Below are positions 1 through 8,224 of a stretch of 64,000 nt of DNA, in pieces. Position numbers and translations under genes: made by a program. Location of the stretch: positions 1,079,001 to 1,143,000 of the forward strand of contig CALYLO010000001.1 of the NCBI GenBank assembly GCA_944800085.1, given 5' to 3'. This DNA comes from Paenibacillus melissococcoides (GTDB taxonomy: Bacteria; Bacillota; Bacilli; Paenibacillales; Paenibacillaceae). The notes below the pieces were generated by a model. That model was not told the origin of the DNA, did not search any database, and saw only the letters and a list, made by a program, of their open reading frames with translations. Position 1 is the stretch's first letter; each line of letters opens with the position of its first letter.

Positions 1-3
1 TGA

Positions 4-353
4 CCATGCAGTGAGAAAGAGATAGCAAGAGAACGGATAGAAGGCGTGCTGGAGGACTGCATTGAATTTTTGAGTGATATCGGTTACGGGGACGGGGCCT
101 ATTTTCATTTTTATGGCGGCCTGGTTGAAGTGGATGAGATTTATGACGCTTTATATGATGAGGACGAGCATACAGAACTGCAGCATGTGCTGTTGTTCGG
201 AGACAATGGTTGCGGGCGATGAGGTAGGCTTCCTGGCGACGGACGGCTGGGAGCTTATCGAAATATGGCATGATGATAACCTGTCGCTTCATTGACCGCG
301 AGGAACAAAGCTTTGAGGAATCCGTGCGCCGGCTGTTCGATCCGAACCAATAA
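4..353 (+). pseudogene. Broken SMI1/KNR4 (SUKH-type) family gene
   Basis: Three frames joined end to end read as one protein. The first ends in LQHVLLFGDNGCG, the second continues DEVGFLATDGWELIEIW, the third gives EEQSFEESVRRLFDPNQ and a stop. This pattern (acidic, VLLFG-x-NG, GD-x-x-GF, a late F-E-E-x-V) is that of SMI1/KNR4-fold proteins, many of which are immunity proteins to secreted toxins. Two single-base insertions break it, near 213-216 (one extra G) and near 292-294 (one extra T). An in-frame stop at 1-3 and no good start upstream suggest the 5' end is damaged too. No toxin gene is visible nearby. Family call by motif only. Confidence 0.55.
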
Positions 354-532
354 GCGCAAATTGCCCGGCACCACGCTCAATCGCTTGCTTCCAGGCGCAG
401 AGCATCACAAAAGCAATGGAGCGCCTGTTTTATTTACGGGAAAACGGATCATACTGAATAATGACGCTATGCGCTCGACAAGACCGTTTGCGCGGACAGA
501 CTGAAAATACGCTGAATACATAAATTATTTTC

Positions 533-561
533 TTGTAATCGGTTCGACGGTATGCTAGAAT
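533..561 (+). promoter_or_regulatory. SigA-type promoter of rplS
   Basis: TTGTAA at 533-538 and TAGAAT at 556-561 are separated by 17 bases. It lies about 105 bases before the rplS start, leaving room for a leader. Confidence 0.55.
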
Positions 562-666
562 TATTTCTGTTGTTTGGAATACGGTGGTCCTCTATATTCG
601 ATGAGGTCGAGCGCATGGAGCGCTCCCGAGATGTATGAACACCTGTGTGGAAGGAGGGAGTCCAAG
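562..666 (+). promoter_or_regulatory. Possible L19 (rplS) autoregulatory leader
   Basis: About 105 untranslated bases lie between the rplS promoter and its start. They contain a perfect 6-bp hairpin GAGCGC-ATGGA-GCGCTC. L19 leader RNAs are known in Bacillales, so an autoregulatory fold is plausible, but I could not match it to the family model. The strong AAGGAGGG site before the ATG is at its 3' end. Confidence 0.4.
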
Positions 667-1008
667 ATGAATATCGTTCAAGCAATTACGCAAGACCAGC
701 TTCGCAAGGATATTCCTAGCTTTCGTCCCGGCGATACTTTGAAAGTATATGTAAAAGTTATCGAGGGATCCCGCGAGCGTATCCAGTTGTTCGAAGGTGT
801 GGTCATTAAGCGTCGTGGCGGCGGAATCAGCGAAACATTCACCGTTCGTAAGATTTCTTACGGCGTAGGTGTTGAGCGTACGTTCCCGCTTCATACGCCT
901 AAAATCGATAGAATCGAAGTGGCTCGCCGTGGTAAAGTGCGTCGTGCGAAGCTTTATTATCTTCGCAATCTTCGCGGTAAAGCAGCGAGAATCAAAGAAA
1001 TCCGTTAA
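667..1008 (+). CDS. rplS: 50S ribosomal protein L19
   Basis: 113 residues, the normal length for bL19, which lies at the 30S-50S interface. The sequence runs from [19 protein letters not shown] through the typical [12 protein letters not shown] and [15 protein letters not shown] to [10 protein letters not shown] chose the ATG at 667 rather than an upstream in-frame ATG because AAGGAGGG lies directly before it. It has its own promoter and terminator, so it is probably monocistronic. In B. subtilis trmD precedes it; here a broken SUKH-type gene does. Confidence 0.97.
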   Translation: MNIVQAITQDQLRKDIPSFRPGDTLKVYVKVIEGSRERIQLFEGVVIKRRGGGISETFTVRKISYGVGVERTFPLHTPKIDRIEVARRGKVRRAKLYYLRNLRGKAARIKEIR

Positions 1009-1015
1009 GGAACCG

Positions 1016-1053
1016 GGGGCTTGCTTAGCTGCAAGTCCCTTTTGCTATTTTAT
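1016..1053 (+). terminator. Rho-independent terminator after rplS
   Basis: A 9-bp stem (one G-U pair; arms 1016-1024 and 1031-1039) with a 6-base loop is followed by a T-rich stretch. Confidence 0.6.
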
Positions 1054-1073
1054 TCCACGTAAGTGGCCGAAAC

Positions 1074-1103
1074 TTGCATGTTTGCCTACCGATAGCGTAT
1101 GAT
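1074..1103 (+). promoter_or_regulatory. SigA-type promoter of the signal peptidase gene
   Basis: TTGCAT at 1074-1079 and TATGAT at 1098-1103, 18 bases apart, just downstream of the rplS terminator and about 40 bases before the lepB start. Confidence 0.5.
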
Positions 1104-1145
1104 ATGACTGCATAGCAGCAATTCGAGGAAAGCGGGGCACTGCCG

Positions 1146-1769
1146 ATGGATCAACACGACCAAATGATGCAACCGAATGCGGCGGAAGAGCCGCCAACCA
1201 AAAAGACGCAAACGAAAAACGAGCTTCTGGAGTGGGTGAAAGCGATTGCGATCGCCGTGGTGCTCGTCGTCATCGTGCGATGGCTGTTATTTGCTCCGTT
1301 TATCGTAGACGGCCCTTCCATGGAACCGAATTTTTGGACGGGCGAGCGACTTATTGTGAATAAAGTCTTGTATGATTTCCGTGAGCCGAAGCGCGGGGAA
1401 GTGGTCGTCTTCCACGTACCGGAGGAGAATCGCGATTTGATTAAGCGGGTTATCGGCGTGGCCGGGGATACGATTGACTACCGCGGCGACGATCTGTACG
1501 TCAATGGCAATAAGGTTGAAGAACCTTACATACAAGAAGCGCTGGACGAAGCTCACAAAAACGGCGAGCTGTACAATGACCGCGATTTCCCGAATGATCT
1601 GATTCAAAAGAACACCGTGCCGGAAGGGTATATTTTCGTGATGGGAGATCACCGGAACAACAGCACGGACAGCCGCATGCTTGGATTTATTTCGTTGAAG
1701 GACGTCATCGGAAGAGCGGATGTTATTTTCTGGCCGCTGTCGCATGCGAAGTTTGTACAACACCACTAG
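1146..1769 (+). CDS. lepB: Type I signal peptidase
   Basis: 207 residues. It cleaves signal peptides from exported proteins at the outer face of the membrane. A charged cytoplasmic N-terminus is followed by one membrane anchor at about residues 30-51. The catalytic serine is Ser58 in GPSMEP and the general-base lysine is Lys100 in DLIKRVIGVAGD. The conserved late box GDHRNNSTDSR is present. This is the single-anchor architecture usual in Bacillales (SipS/SipT type). It sits between rplS and rbgA, has its own promoter, and is followed after about 36 bases by rbgA, so the two probably share a transcript. Confidence 0.95.
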   Translation: MDQHDQMMQPNAAEEPPTKKTQTKNELLEWVKAIAIAVVLVVIVRWLLFAPFIVDGPSMEPNFWTGERLIVNKVLYDFREPKRGEVVVFHVPEENRDLIKRVIGVAGDTIDYRGDDLYVNGNKVEEPYIQEALDEAHKNGELYNDRDFPNDLIQKNTVPEGYIFVMGDHRNNSTDSRMLGFISLKDVIGRADVIFWPLSHAKFVQHH

Positions 1770-1805
1770 GCAGGCAGAGACTGAATCACCAGGAGGTGGA
1801 TGCCG

Positions 1806-2696
1806 ATGACTATCCAATGGTTCCCCGGGCATATGACGCGCGCCCGGCGGCAGATCCAGGAGAAGCTCAAGCTCATTGATGTCGCCATCGAACTATTGGA
1901 CGCGCGGTTGCCCATGTCCAGCCGCAATCCGATGATTGGCGACATTTTGCAAAATAAGCCGCGGCTCATTTTATTGAACAAGGCGGATCTCGCCGATCCG
2001 GAAATGAATGCGCGTTGGCTGCAGGCGTTCCGCGGCGAAGGGCATGCGGCGCTCGCGATCGACGCCTCGACAGGCACGAACGTCGCCCAGATCCCTGGCG
2101 AAGCCCGGAAGCTGCTGGAAGAGAAAATTCAGCGCCAGCTCGCCAAGGGGATGAAGCCGCGCCCGGTGCGCGCGCTTATTGTCGGCATACCGAATGTCGG
2201 CAAATCGACGCTCATCAACAAGCTGGCTGGCCGCAGCGTGGCCGCGACCGGCGATCGCCCAGGGGTCACCAAGGGGCAGCAGTGGATCAAGGTCGGGTCT
2301 GAGATGGAGCTGCTCGATACGCCGGGCATTTTGTGGCCCAAGTTCGAGGACCAGGAAGTCGGCTACCGGCTCGCGGCGACCGGAGCGATCAAGGATGAGA
2401 TATTGAATGTCGAAGATATCGCGTTCTACACAATCAAGCAGTTGGCCGACCAGTATCGGGAGCGGCTCAATGAACGCTACGGCCTCGATATTCCGCCGGA
2501 AGGCGGGCGGGAACAGGATGAGATTGTCGAGATCATGGAATCGATCGGCCGCAAGCGCGGATGTCTGATGGCTGGCGGACGCGTCAATCTGGAGAAAGCG
2601 TCAAGCCTCATCCTGCGCGATATGCGCGGAGGCAAGCTGGGCCGGATAACGCTCGAGGAGCCGTATTCCTTCCTCGTCAATGAGAACGGGAATTGA
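1806..2696 (+). CDS. rbgA: Ribosome biogenesis GTPase A
   Basis: 296 residues. RbgA (YlqF) is a GTPase needed for late 50S assembly. It has the circularly permuted G-motif order: G4 NKAD at residues 58-61 comes before G1 GIPNVGKS at 127-134 and G3 DTPG at 171-174. The opening [14 protein letters not shown] is typical. I use the ATG at 1806 because the AGGAGGT at 1791-1797 is too close to the upstream in-frame ATG at 1800 but well spaced from 1806. The gene is followed by a terminator. In B. subtilis the next gene is also rnhB. Confidence 0.95.
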   Translation: MTIQWFPGHMTRARRQIQEKLKLIDVAIELLDARLPMSSRNPMIGDILQNKPRLILLNKADLADPEMNARWLQAFRGEGHAALAIDASTGTNVAQIPGEARKLLEEKIQRQLAKGMKPRPVRALIVGIPNVGKSTLINKLAGRSVAATGDRPGVTKGQQWIKVGSEMELLDTPGILWPKFEDQEVGYRLAATGAIKDEILNVEDIAFYTIKQLADQYRERLNERYGLDIPPEGGREQDEIVEIMESIGRKRGCLMAGGRVNLEKASSLILRDMRGGKLGRITLEEPYSFLVNENGN

Positions 2697-2704
2697 ACGG
2701 GAAA

Positions 2705-2746
2705 GCGCCGTATGCGCCGATTCATCGGACGCGCGGCGTTTTTTTG
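2705..2746 (+). terminator. Rho-independent terminator after rbgA
   Basis: Arms CGCCG (2706-2710) and CGGCG (2734-2738) with an inner short hairpin are followed by seven or more T. Confidence 0.6.
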
Positions 2747-3440
2747 ATCCACGTCCCAAAATTTTCAGCGCTCGCTCCATTTCCCTTGGCGGTCAACCCG
2801 CATATGAAGCCGCAGCATGGCACAGGAGCCATTTTCCACTCCGCAAGGGAGAACTGGAACTCCATATGTGAAGGTTCTTATGAGCACTCTCCCATCGCGT
2901 CAGGGAATGGGTATGCGTGTAGGATCTTACGGGTACTCTCCCGTCGAGTCAGGGAATGGGTATGGATGGAGGAGCTTATGACTATTCTCCCATCGGGTCA
3001 GGAATGCATGCATACTACCTACAACCAATATACCCTGAGCTCAGAAAGCAGTGCTTGCGTTACCATTTCCAGCCTGATTTTGGCTTATTGTCTATGAATA
3101 TATGAAAGCAGCGCTTTATATAAACTGACGGAAAGGGATAATGGGTGAAAAGGATGGGGAAGGGAAGGTCAACCTGACTAAAAGGGAGACTGGTGAAAAG
3201 AGCCGGGATGATGGCTTATCACCAACACATGTAAGGCCGCCATCCGCATGAAAAAACGAGCGAATCCGAATTCGGCAAGGTTTGGCATATTATTCCACTA
3301 GCAGAACATATGTCGTTATTTGGCGTATAGATAGTAGATATGAGGTACCCGATCGTAACGGGATGCTCTGCCAACCGGGGCGGATGATGGACAAGTTGAG
3401 GAGAAAACAGGCGAGTGAAGTGCAGGAAAGGGGATAGATT
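2747..3440. other. Long intergenic region without a convincing gene
   Basis: About 690 bases between rbgA and rnhB. It contains the 49-bp tandem repeats listed separately. The rest shows no ORF with a ribosome-binding site and coding character. I saw no clear RNA gene or terminator. Confidence 0.5.
2873..3013 (+). repeat. Tandem 49-bp imperfect repeats (about 2.9 units)
   Basis: Units start at 2873, 2922 and 2971 with an exact 49-base period. Each holds the core CTTAyG...TCTCCC(A/G)TCG and then GTCAGGGAATGGGTATG; the third unit drifts after GTCAGGAATG. The stretch 2825-2872 may be a more degenerate fourth unit. Confidence 0.75.
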
Positions 3441-4103
3441 ATGGGTCAGCGCAAGATAGCGGATCCGGAAGCGGAAGCGATCGATCTGACCGCATGGGAG
3501 AAGCGGTTATGGGAGGAAGGGCTTCAGTATGTGGCCGGCATTGATGAGGTCGGGCGGGGCTGCCTGTTCGGCGATGTGGTCGCGGCGGCTGTCATACTGC
3601 CCGCGGGCGTCGTGATTGAGGGGATAAATGATTCAAAGAAGTTGTCGGCGAAAAAGCGCGAAGCGCTCTATGAAGAGATAATGGAATGCGCGATCGCTTG
3701 GTCTGTGGCCCAGGTCGATGCGTCAACCATTGATCGCATCAACATTAAGCAGGCTTCGCGCCTGGCCATGAAGCAGGCTGTCGAGGGGCTCGGCGTCCGC
3801 CCTGACATGCTGCTAATCGATGCGGAGCGGATTGATTGCCCGCTGCCGCAGGAAGCGATTGTGAAGGGGGACGCGAACAGTCAATCTATCGCGGCGGCCT
3901 CGATTGTCGCCAAGGTAACGCGCGATCGGCTGTGCGCGGGCTTGTGGGACGAGCTCTACCCTGATTATGGCATTGCCGTACATAAAGGATATGCAACGAA
4001 GCAGCATCGCGAGCAGTTGGAGCGGCTTGGTCCGACGCCGATGCACCGCAAATCGTTCCTCAAGTCGCTCTTCCCGGAGGAGGAGCAGTTGAGCCTGTTC
4101 TAG
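3441..4103 (+). CDS. rnhB: Ribonuclease HII
   Basis: 220 residues. It nicks RNA-DNA hybrids at ribonucleotides, removing primers and misincorporated ribonucleotides. The GIDEVGRG motif gives Asp35 and Glu36; the other acidic catalytic positions fit Asp128 (LLIDAER) and Asp163 (KVTRDR). NDSKKLS and SIAAASIVAKVTRD are typical. The usual proline/alanine run after GRG (PLAGPV) reads CLFGDV here, an odd but possibly lineage-typical change. AGGAAAGGGG lies before the ATG. Position after rbgA matches B. subtilis. Confidence 0.95.
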   Translation: MGQRKIADPEAEAIDLTAWEKRLWEEGLQYVAGIDEVGRGCLFGDVVAAAVILPAGVVIEGINDSKKLSAKKREALYEEIMECAIAWSVAQVDASTIDRINIKQASRLAMKQAVEGLGVRPDMLLIDAERIDCPLPQEAIVKGDANSQSIAAASIVAKVTRDRLCAGLWDELYPDYGIAVHKGYATKQHREQLERLGPTPMHRKSFLKSLFPEEEQLSLF

Positions 4104-4136
4104 GGGTGTGCGGTCCTATGGGCCTCTGGTCCGGCT

Positions 4137-4163
4137 TATATTCCGGCCTCCGTTTGCCGATAT
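4137..4163 (+). promoter_or_regulatory. SigD-type flagellar promoter upstream of ylqG
   Basis: GCCGATAT at 4156-4163 is a perfect SigD -10 element. Exactly 15 bases upstream is TATA (4137-4140), three of four matches to TAAA. It lies 37 bases before the chosen start of the FliK-like gene and in a non-coding gap. Confidence 0.6.
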
Positions 4164-4200
4164 AGAAGTATATTTGTTTTTAAGGAACGGGGGTTGGCTT

Positions 4201-6150
4201 GTGAATATTTCGCAGATGGTGCGCGGCTTGGTTGGGGAGGCGAGACCCGGCGAGCAGCGGACGTTGGAATTGAAAAGCGGCCAGGTGGTGCGCGGCACCG
4301 TCTCCAGCGTGGCCGAGAACGGACGCGAGGCTGTCATTCAGATCAACGGGGTGCCGGTGCGTGCTGTCCTGGATACGCCGATGCGCCCGGGACAGACGGC
4401 TTGGCTTCAGGTGCAGGGCCAGCAGGCGGACGGCATGATTATGCTGAAGGCGGCTGACGGTCCGGCGTTCGCTCAGCTCCCTTCGATAGAGGAAGCGTTG
4501 AAGCAATCCGGTCTTCCGGACGAGGGTTGGGCTCGAAGACTGCTGCACGAACTGCAAAAGGGCGGTCTGCCGCTGACGAAGGAGCTTGCCTCGCGGTTGG
4601 CGCAGGCATTGGCGGCCAAGCCGCAAGGCGTTCCGGCCGAGCAATGGATGCAGGCAGCCGGTCTTGCATTGCGCCGCCAGCTGCCGTTGAGCGGCGAGAC
4701 GCTCCGCGGCCTGCAGCAGGCGATGTTCGGCAAGCCGCTCAATGATCTGCTTGCCGGCTTTCAGCGTGCGGGCGAGGCTGCGCTTGCCCGAAGCGCGGGA
4801 GGATCGGCGGGCGGGGCAGCTCCTTGGGCTGCGCCGCTTCGGGAAGCGCAGGCGCTGGTTCGCGACATTATGGCGTCGCTGCCGCGCATGAATTCCGCTC
4901 CCAGCGCCGGGACGAGCAGCCAAGCGTCAGCTCCGGCCGCCGCGGGAGGGAGCCCGGCGTCGACGGCCGCGGCTTCGGCTGCGGAGCAATCCGCGGCAGG
5001 CGGCTCGCCAGCAGGGAATGCTGCCACGCACGCGGGCAGCGGCCCCGCTGCCGGGTCAGCCGCAGGCGCTCCGCCAGCGGCCTCTGGAGCGGCTGGGCTT
5101 GCGGCCTCAATGGCCGCTGCTGCGGACGGTGAAGGCGCTCCCGGCGGGACTGCGCCTGCCGCCACCGCGCCCGCCGCGGGCGGAGGCGCCTGGATTGGGC
5201 GCCTGCTGCAGCTGCTCGGCGTGCCGCATGAGCAGCAGGTGCACCGCGCGGCCGTCCTGGAGATGACGGCCGCAGGCAGCGGGACGCCGCAAGGCGAAGG
5301 CGTCCCGGGACGCGGCGCGGCGGCGGAGAGCACCGCCGTCCGGCCGCAGCCCGGCCAAGCCGCGACGCCAGCGGCTGGCGCGGCTTCAAGCGCAGCGGCG
5401 CAGGCCCCGGCGATGCCGGGAAGGCCTGCACCGCCAGAGGCGGCAGCGCGCCCTCAAGCGCTGCAAGCGCCCGCGCCGGGCGGCACGCCGGAGCAGGCTC
5501 CGGCCGCCGAGCCCGGAGCCGCAGCGCGTGCCGCCGCCGCCACAGCGCCGGAAGCGGCTCAGGCGCAGCCGCAGCAGAGCGCGGCGCAGGCGACCGCCGC
5601 GCCGGCGGAGTCGCTGAAGAGCGCGCTGCTTCAGCTCCTCCAGAGCGAGACGCTGCCGCCGGCAGTTCGCGAGGCGGCGCAGCAGCTGGTCCATCAGATT
5701 ACCGGCCAGCAGCTGCTGTTGACAAGCGACCGGCAAGCGCCGTTCACGCATGTCACCCTGTTCGTGCCGCTTGTGACGCCGGACGGCCAGCAGACGGCCG
5801 CCGTCCATATCCAATCGCGGCAGAGCCGCCGGGGCGAGCTGGAGTCGGACAACTGCCGCCTCTGGTTCGATCTGAACATGAAGGCGCTGGGCCGGACGCT
5901 CGTCGACGTTCAGGTCGTGGAGCGGGCCGTGGCGCTTCATATTCATCAGGCGGATGAGGACATCGGCGAATGGCTGGGCGGGTTCCGCGGCGAGGTGGAG
6001 GAAGCGATGAACCGAATCGGTTATCAGTTATCGGCGTTCCGCATTTTGCCGATGCCAGAGACGAAGGCGGATGAGCCAAAGAACCGGACCGGGATTGATA
6101 TGGACGATTATGCGCTTCAGCCGTACAAAGGGGTAGATATAAAAATATGA
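4201..6150 (+). CDS. ylqG: FliK-like hook-length/flagellar protein (YlqG type)
   Basis: 649 residues from a GTG with a G-rich ribosome-binding site; the ORF could start upstream at 4108 but that would run through the SigD promoter. The N-terminal ~160 residues form an ordered domain (QMVRGLVGEARPGEQ...). Residues ~200-470 are an extreme Ala/Pro/Gly/Gln linker. The last ~150 residues look like a Flg_hook domain (CRLWFDLNMKALGRTLVDV, then GYQLSAFRI). This is the layout of FliK-type rulers. A second, canonical fliK lies at 33658. The ATGA overlap with the next gene, an FlhB-tail paralogue, supports a flagellar role. Confidence 0.7.
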   Translation: MNISQMVRGLVGEARPGEQRTLELKSGQVVRGTVSSVAENGREAVIQINGVPVRAVLDTPMRPGQTAWLQVQGQQADGMIMLKAADGPAFAQLPSIEEALKQSGLPDEGWARRLLHELQKGGLPLTKELASRLAQALAAKPQGVPAEQWMQAAGLALRRQLPLSGETLRGLQQAMFGKPLNDLLAGFQRAGEAALARSAGGSAGGAAPWAAPLREAQALVRDIMASLPRMNSAPSAGTSSQASAPAAAGGSPASTAAASAAEQSAAGGSPAGNAATHAGSGPAAGSAAGAPPAASGAAGLAASMAAAADGEGAPGGTAPAATAPAAGGGAWIGRLLQLLGVPHEQQVHRAAVLEMTAAGSGTPQGEGVPGRGAAAESTAVRPQPGQAATPAAGAASSAAAQAPAMPGRPAPPEAAARPQALQAPAPGGTPEQAPAAEPGAAARAAAATAPEAAQAQPQQSAAQATAAPAESLKSALLQLLQSETLPPAVREAAQQLVHQITGQQLLLTSDRQAPFTHVTLFVPLVTPDGQQTAAVHIQSRQSRRGELESDNCRLWFDLNMKALGRTLVDVQVVERAVALHIHQADEDIGEWLGGFRGEVEEAMNRIGYQLSAFRILPMPETKADEPKNRTGIDMDDYALQPYKGVDIKI

Positions 6151-6467
6151 AAGACCCGGAAGCAGCATCCCGGACAACCGGGCGATATCAACGGAAGACG
6201 GCGGTCGCGCTGTCCTATAAGCCGGACCAGCATGAGGCGCCGGTTGTCGTCGCCAAAGGGCAGGGACAGCTGGCCGAACAAATATTGGAGAAGGCGAAGG
6301 AGAGCGGCGTGCCAATCCAGGAGGACGCGTCTTTGGTGGAGGTGCTCTCCAAGCTGGACATCGACCAGCAGATTCCGGCCGAGCTGTATCATCTGGTCGC
6401 GGAAGTGCTGACCTTCATCTACCGGACCGATCAACGGGCCGAGAAAGGATGGAATCGTCATGAATGA
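6147..6467 (+). CDS. ylqH: Stand-alone FlhB C-terminal-like protein (YlqH/FlhX)
   Basis: 106 residues, overlapping ylqG by four bases. It aligns with the cytoplasmic tail of FlhB after the autocleavage site: TAVALSYKPDQHEAPVVVAKG, then IPAELYHLVAEVLTFIY. It has no membrane segments, and the NPTH cleavage motif is replaced by RKTA. Such stand-alone FlhB tails are known in flagellated Bacillales and can partly stand in for the cleaved FlhB tail in substrate switching. Pairing with a FliK-like gene fits that role. The full FlhB is at 42962. Confidence 0.8.
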   Translation: MKDPEAASRTTGRYQRKTAVALSYKPDQHEAPVVVAKGQGQLAEQILEKAKESGVPIQEDASLVEVLSKLDIDQQIPAELYHLVAEVLTFIYRTDQRAEKGWNRHE

Positions 6468-6894
6468 GTTCCGCAGCGGCGCGGAGAGCTTCATGCAGGA
6501 TAAGCGGACAGAGAAAAAACGGAGCGGCGGTCTCAAGCGGAAGGAGAAGGGGGCTGTCGCGGAACGGCTGGCAGCCGAGCGGCTTCAAGTGACCGGCTAT
6601 CGCATTATTCACAGGAATTGGCGCTGCCGCACAGGCGAGATTGACATCGTCGCACGCGACGGAAACTGCTGGGTTTTCGTCGAGGTGCGCAGCCGGTACG
6701 GCGCCGCTGGGGCGGAGGAGGCGGCCGAAGCGATTGACTGGCGGAAACAGCGAAAGGTAAGAGCCGTGGCCGAAGTGTACGTGAACCGTTACCGGCTCCA
6801 TGAAGCGGAGATCCGCTTCGACGCTGTCGCGGTTGCCCTGGACGCCGACTCTTCTCTTCCCCCGGGCATTACGGTGTACCGCAATGCATTTTGA
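6460..6894 (+). CDS. YraN family (UPF0102) nuclease-like protein
   Basis: 144 residues, overlapping ylqH by 8 bases. The core KGAVAERLAAERL, then TGEIDIVARDG and FVEVRSR, is the signature of the YraN/UPF0102 family, which has a restriction-endonuclease-like (D...ExK-type) fold of uncertain biological role. Here the acidic residues are in GEID and VEV, with Arg in place of Lys in the last motif. It is often found between rnhB and comM, as here. It is the last gene of the ylqG operon before the accessory island. Confidence 0.85.
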   Translation: MNEFRSGAESFMQDKRTEKKRSGGLKRKEKGAVAERLAAERLQVTGYRIIHRNWRCRTGEIDIVARDGNCWVFVEVRSRYGAAGAEEAAEAIDWRKQRKVRAVAEVYVNRYRLHEAEIRFDAVAVALDADSSLPPGITVYRNAF

Positions 6895-7146
6895 AGTTTA
6901 ACTGAGAATGATCTCGTATGTTGCTTGGACAAGTACCGGATCATTTTGCAACGCTTTGGTGGGGAGGCCGGAATTGTAGACGTTACCGATTTAACAGTTT
7001 AACCGGAGTTGCTGCGTCATCATTAAGCTCTGAATTAGTCAAGCACTGAGTGGCGATTTATACATGAAAAAAGTGTGTCAATCGTTTGTGAAAATGTCAC
7101 TTTAACTGTGCTATGAAAATGTCACTTGTGTGATCAGAGGTCAGCC
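6895..7146. other. Intergenic junction of the accessory island
   Basis: No gene seen. The distal part holds two copies of TGAAAATGTCAC (near 7090 and 7116), which look like end-region motifs of the neighbouring decayed insertion sequence. Confidence 0.4.
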
Positions 7147-7877
7147 TTACCAGGTGACCTCTGCATAGCTATTATGCTGTGAATACATTGCAACTTGGAA
7201 CGAACTGCTTTTTGTGGTACGTTTATTTCTAGTTTTATCATAGGTGGTTTTCCACGGATGATTCTGGGCGGGTTTGCGTGGCGACGCAGAACTCGCCTTT
7301 TTTGATGCAGCCGGTTTGCGCTGAGGCTTCTGCGTTTCTTTCAGTGCTCAAGGCTGTCCCTGGTGCGACAACAATACGTCCCCTGTTAACGTCTCCCGCA
7401 CTTCAACCGTCGTTTTGGCATCCAGACGTAGCGAAGCAGGCTGGGCAAGGGTATAGTACTTTCCGTTGTACGAAAGGGTGTTTCCGGTCCCGCGTTAGCT
7501 TCTTACAGCGTCTGAATGCCAAGAAGCCGCAGTTCGATCACCAAGCGGTCCAGAAACGTTTGCCAAAGCCGCTCTACCCGTCCCTTGGCTTGCGGCATAA
7601 CCGCCTTAATGTGCTCAATATGCAAGGCAGCCATCGCTTTGCCGAAGTGGGAGAGCTGCTTCTCCTCAGCGAGCTTTTGCTCGAGCGTCAGCTTTTCGTT
7701 AGGCGATCGGAAAATCGTATGCCGATCACTGTAAGGCCCCAGGGGAATGACTTGGCGTTCTGATAAACCAAGCGCTCCCGCTCCCTACCTATTCCTCATC
7801 CGCCCATCTCTTATTTTCTCCACAACGAGTACCTTCTCCATTTCTGCTTTCGTCAATGTTATTATTTCCTGTCCCAT
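7147..7877 (-). pseudogene. Decayed ISNCY-type integrase/transposase
   Basis: Read on the minus strand from ATG at 7877: GQEIITLTKAEMEKVLVV then SERQVI, a break, then EQKLAEEKQLSHFGKAM and GRVERLWQTFLDRL (rve integrase C-terminal block), a stop, then KYYTLAQPASLRLDAKTTVE, a stop, and finally a tail ending in SYAEVTW. It is a rump of the ~420-residue ISNCY-family transposase with an internal deletion, at least three stops and frame changes. Flanking TGAAAATGT motifs on both sides are remains of its ends. Not functional. Confidence 0.75.
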
Positions 7878-8224
7878 ACTGACATTATCACGGACGGATG
7901 ACAATACATGAAAATGTTTACTTTTAAGGGGATTTAATTTATAATTCACTTAAAAGGATTATAGTGGAATATTTTTGATACATATTCATTCGGTGAAGTG
8001 CAGATATGGCAACAGTTTAATCCGATCAAAAAAACGTCATCTTATTGCTTATTTCCTCTATTAGTTTTTTTACTACGGTATTACACCCCCATTAAAATTT
8101 CACATAATCACAGTACTAACTAAAATGGTTGTATGCTAGCTGTCTGCTCATGTATGTCTACAATAGCTGAAAAATTCCGGTAATAAGCTGAAAAATTCCG
8201 TTGTCTGAATGGAGGTAACCGGAT
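7878..8224. other. AT-rich intergenic stretch
   Basis: No convincing gene. Composition is far more AT-rich than the chromosome backbone. It holds the right end remains of the decayed ISNCY element and a 15-bp direct repeat described separately. Confidence 0.4.
8165..8200 (+). repeat. 15-bp direct repeat with 21-bp period
   Basis: AGCTGAAAAATTCCG occurs at 8165-8179 and again at 8186-8200. The 21-base period places both on the same helix face, as in operators of LytTR-type regulators, but the second copy is only about 10 bases from the ribosome-binding site of the next ORF, so its use as an activator site for that ORF is doubtful. Confidence 0.4.

Noticed and set aside
2873..3013. CRISPR array
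   Set aside because: The repeats are contiguous 49-bp units without spacers, and no cas gene is present.
7278..7763. 161-codon plus-strand ORF in the accessory island
   Set aside because: It is the antisense of the decayed ISNCY transposase; the minus strand carries recognisable integrase blocks and the plus ORF has no ribosome-binding site.
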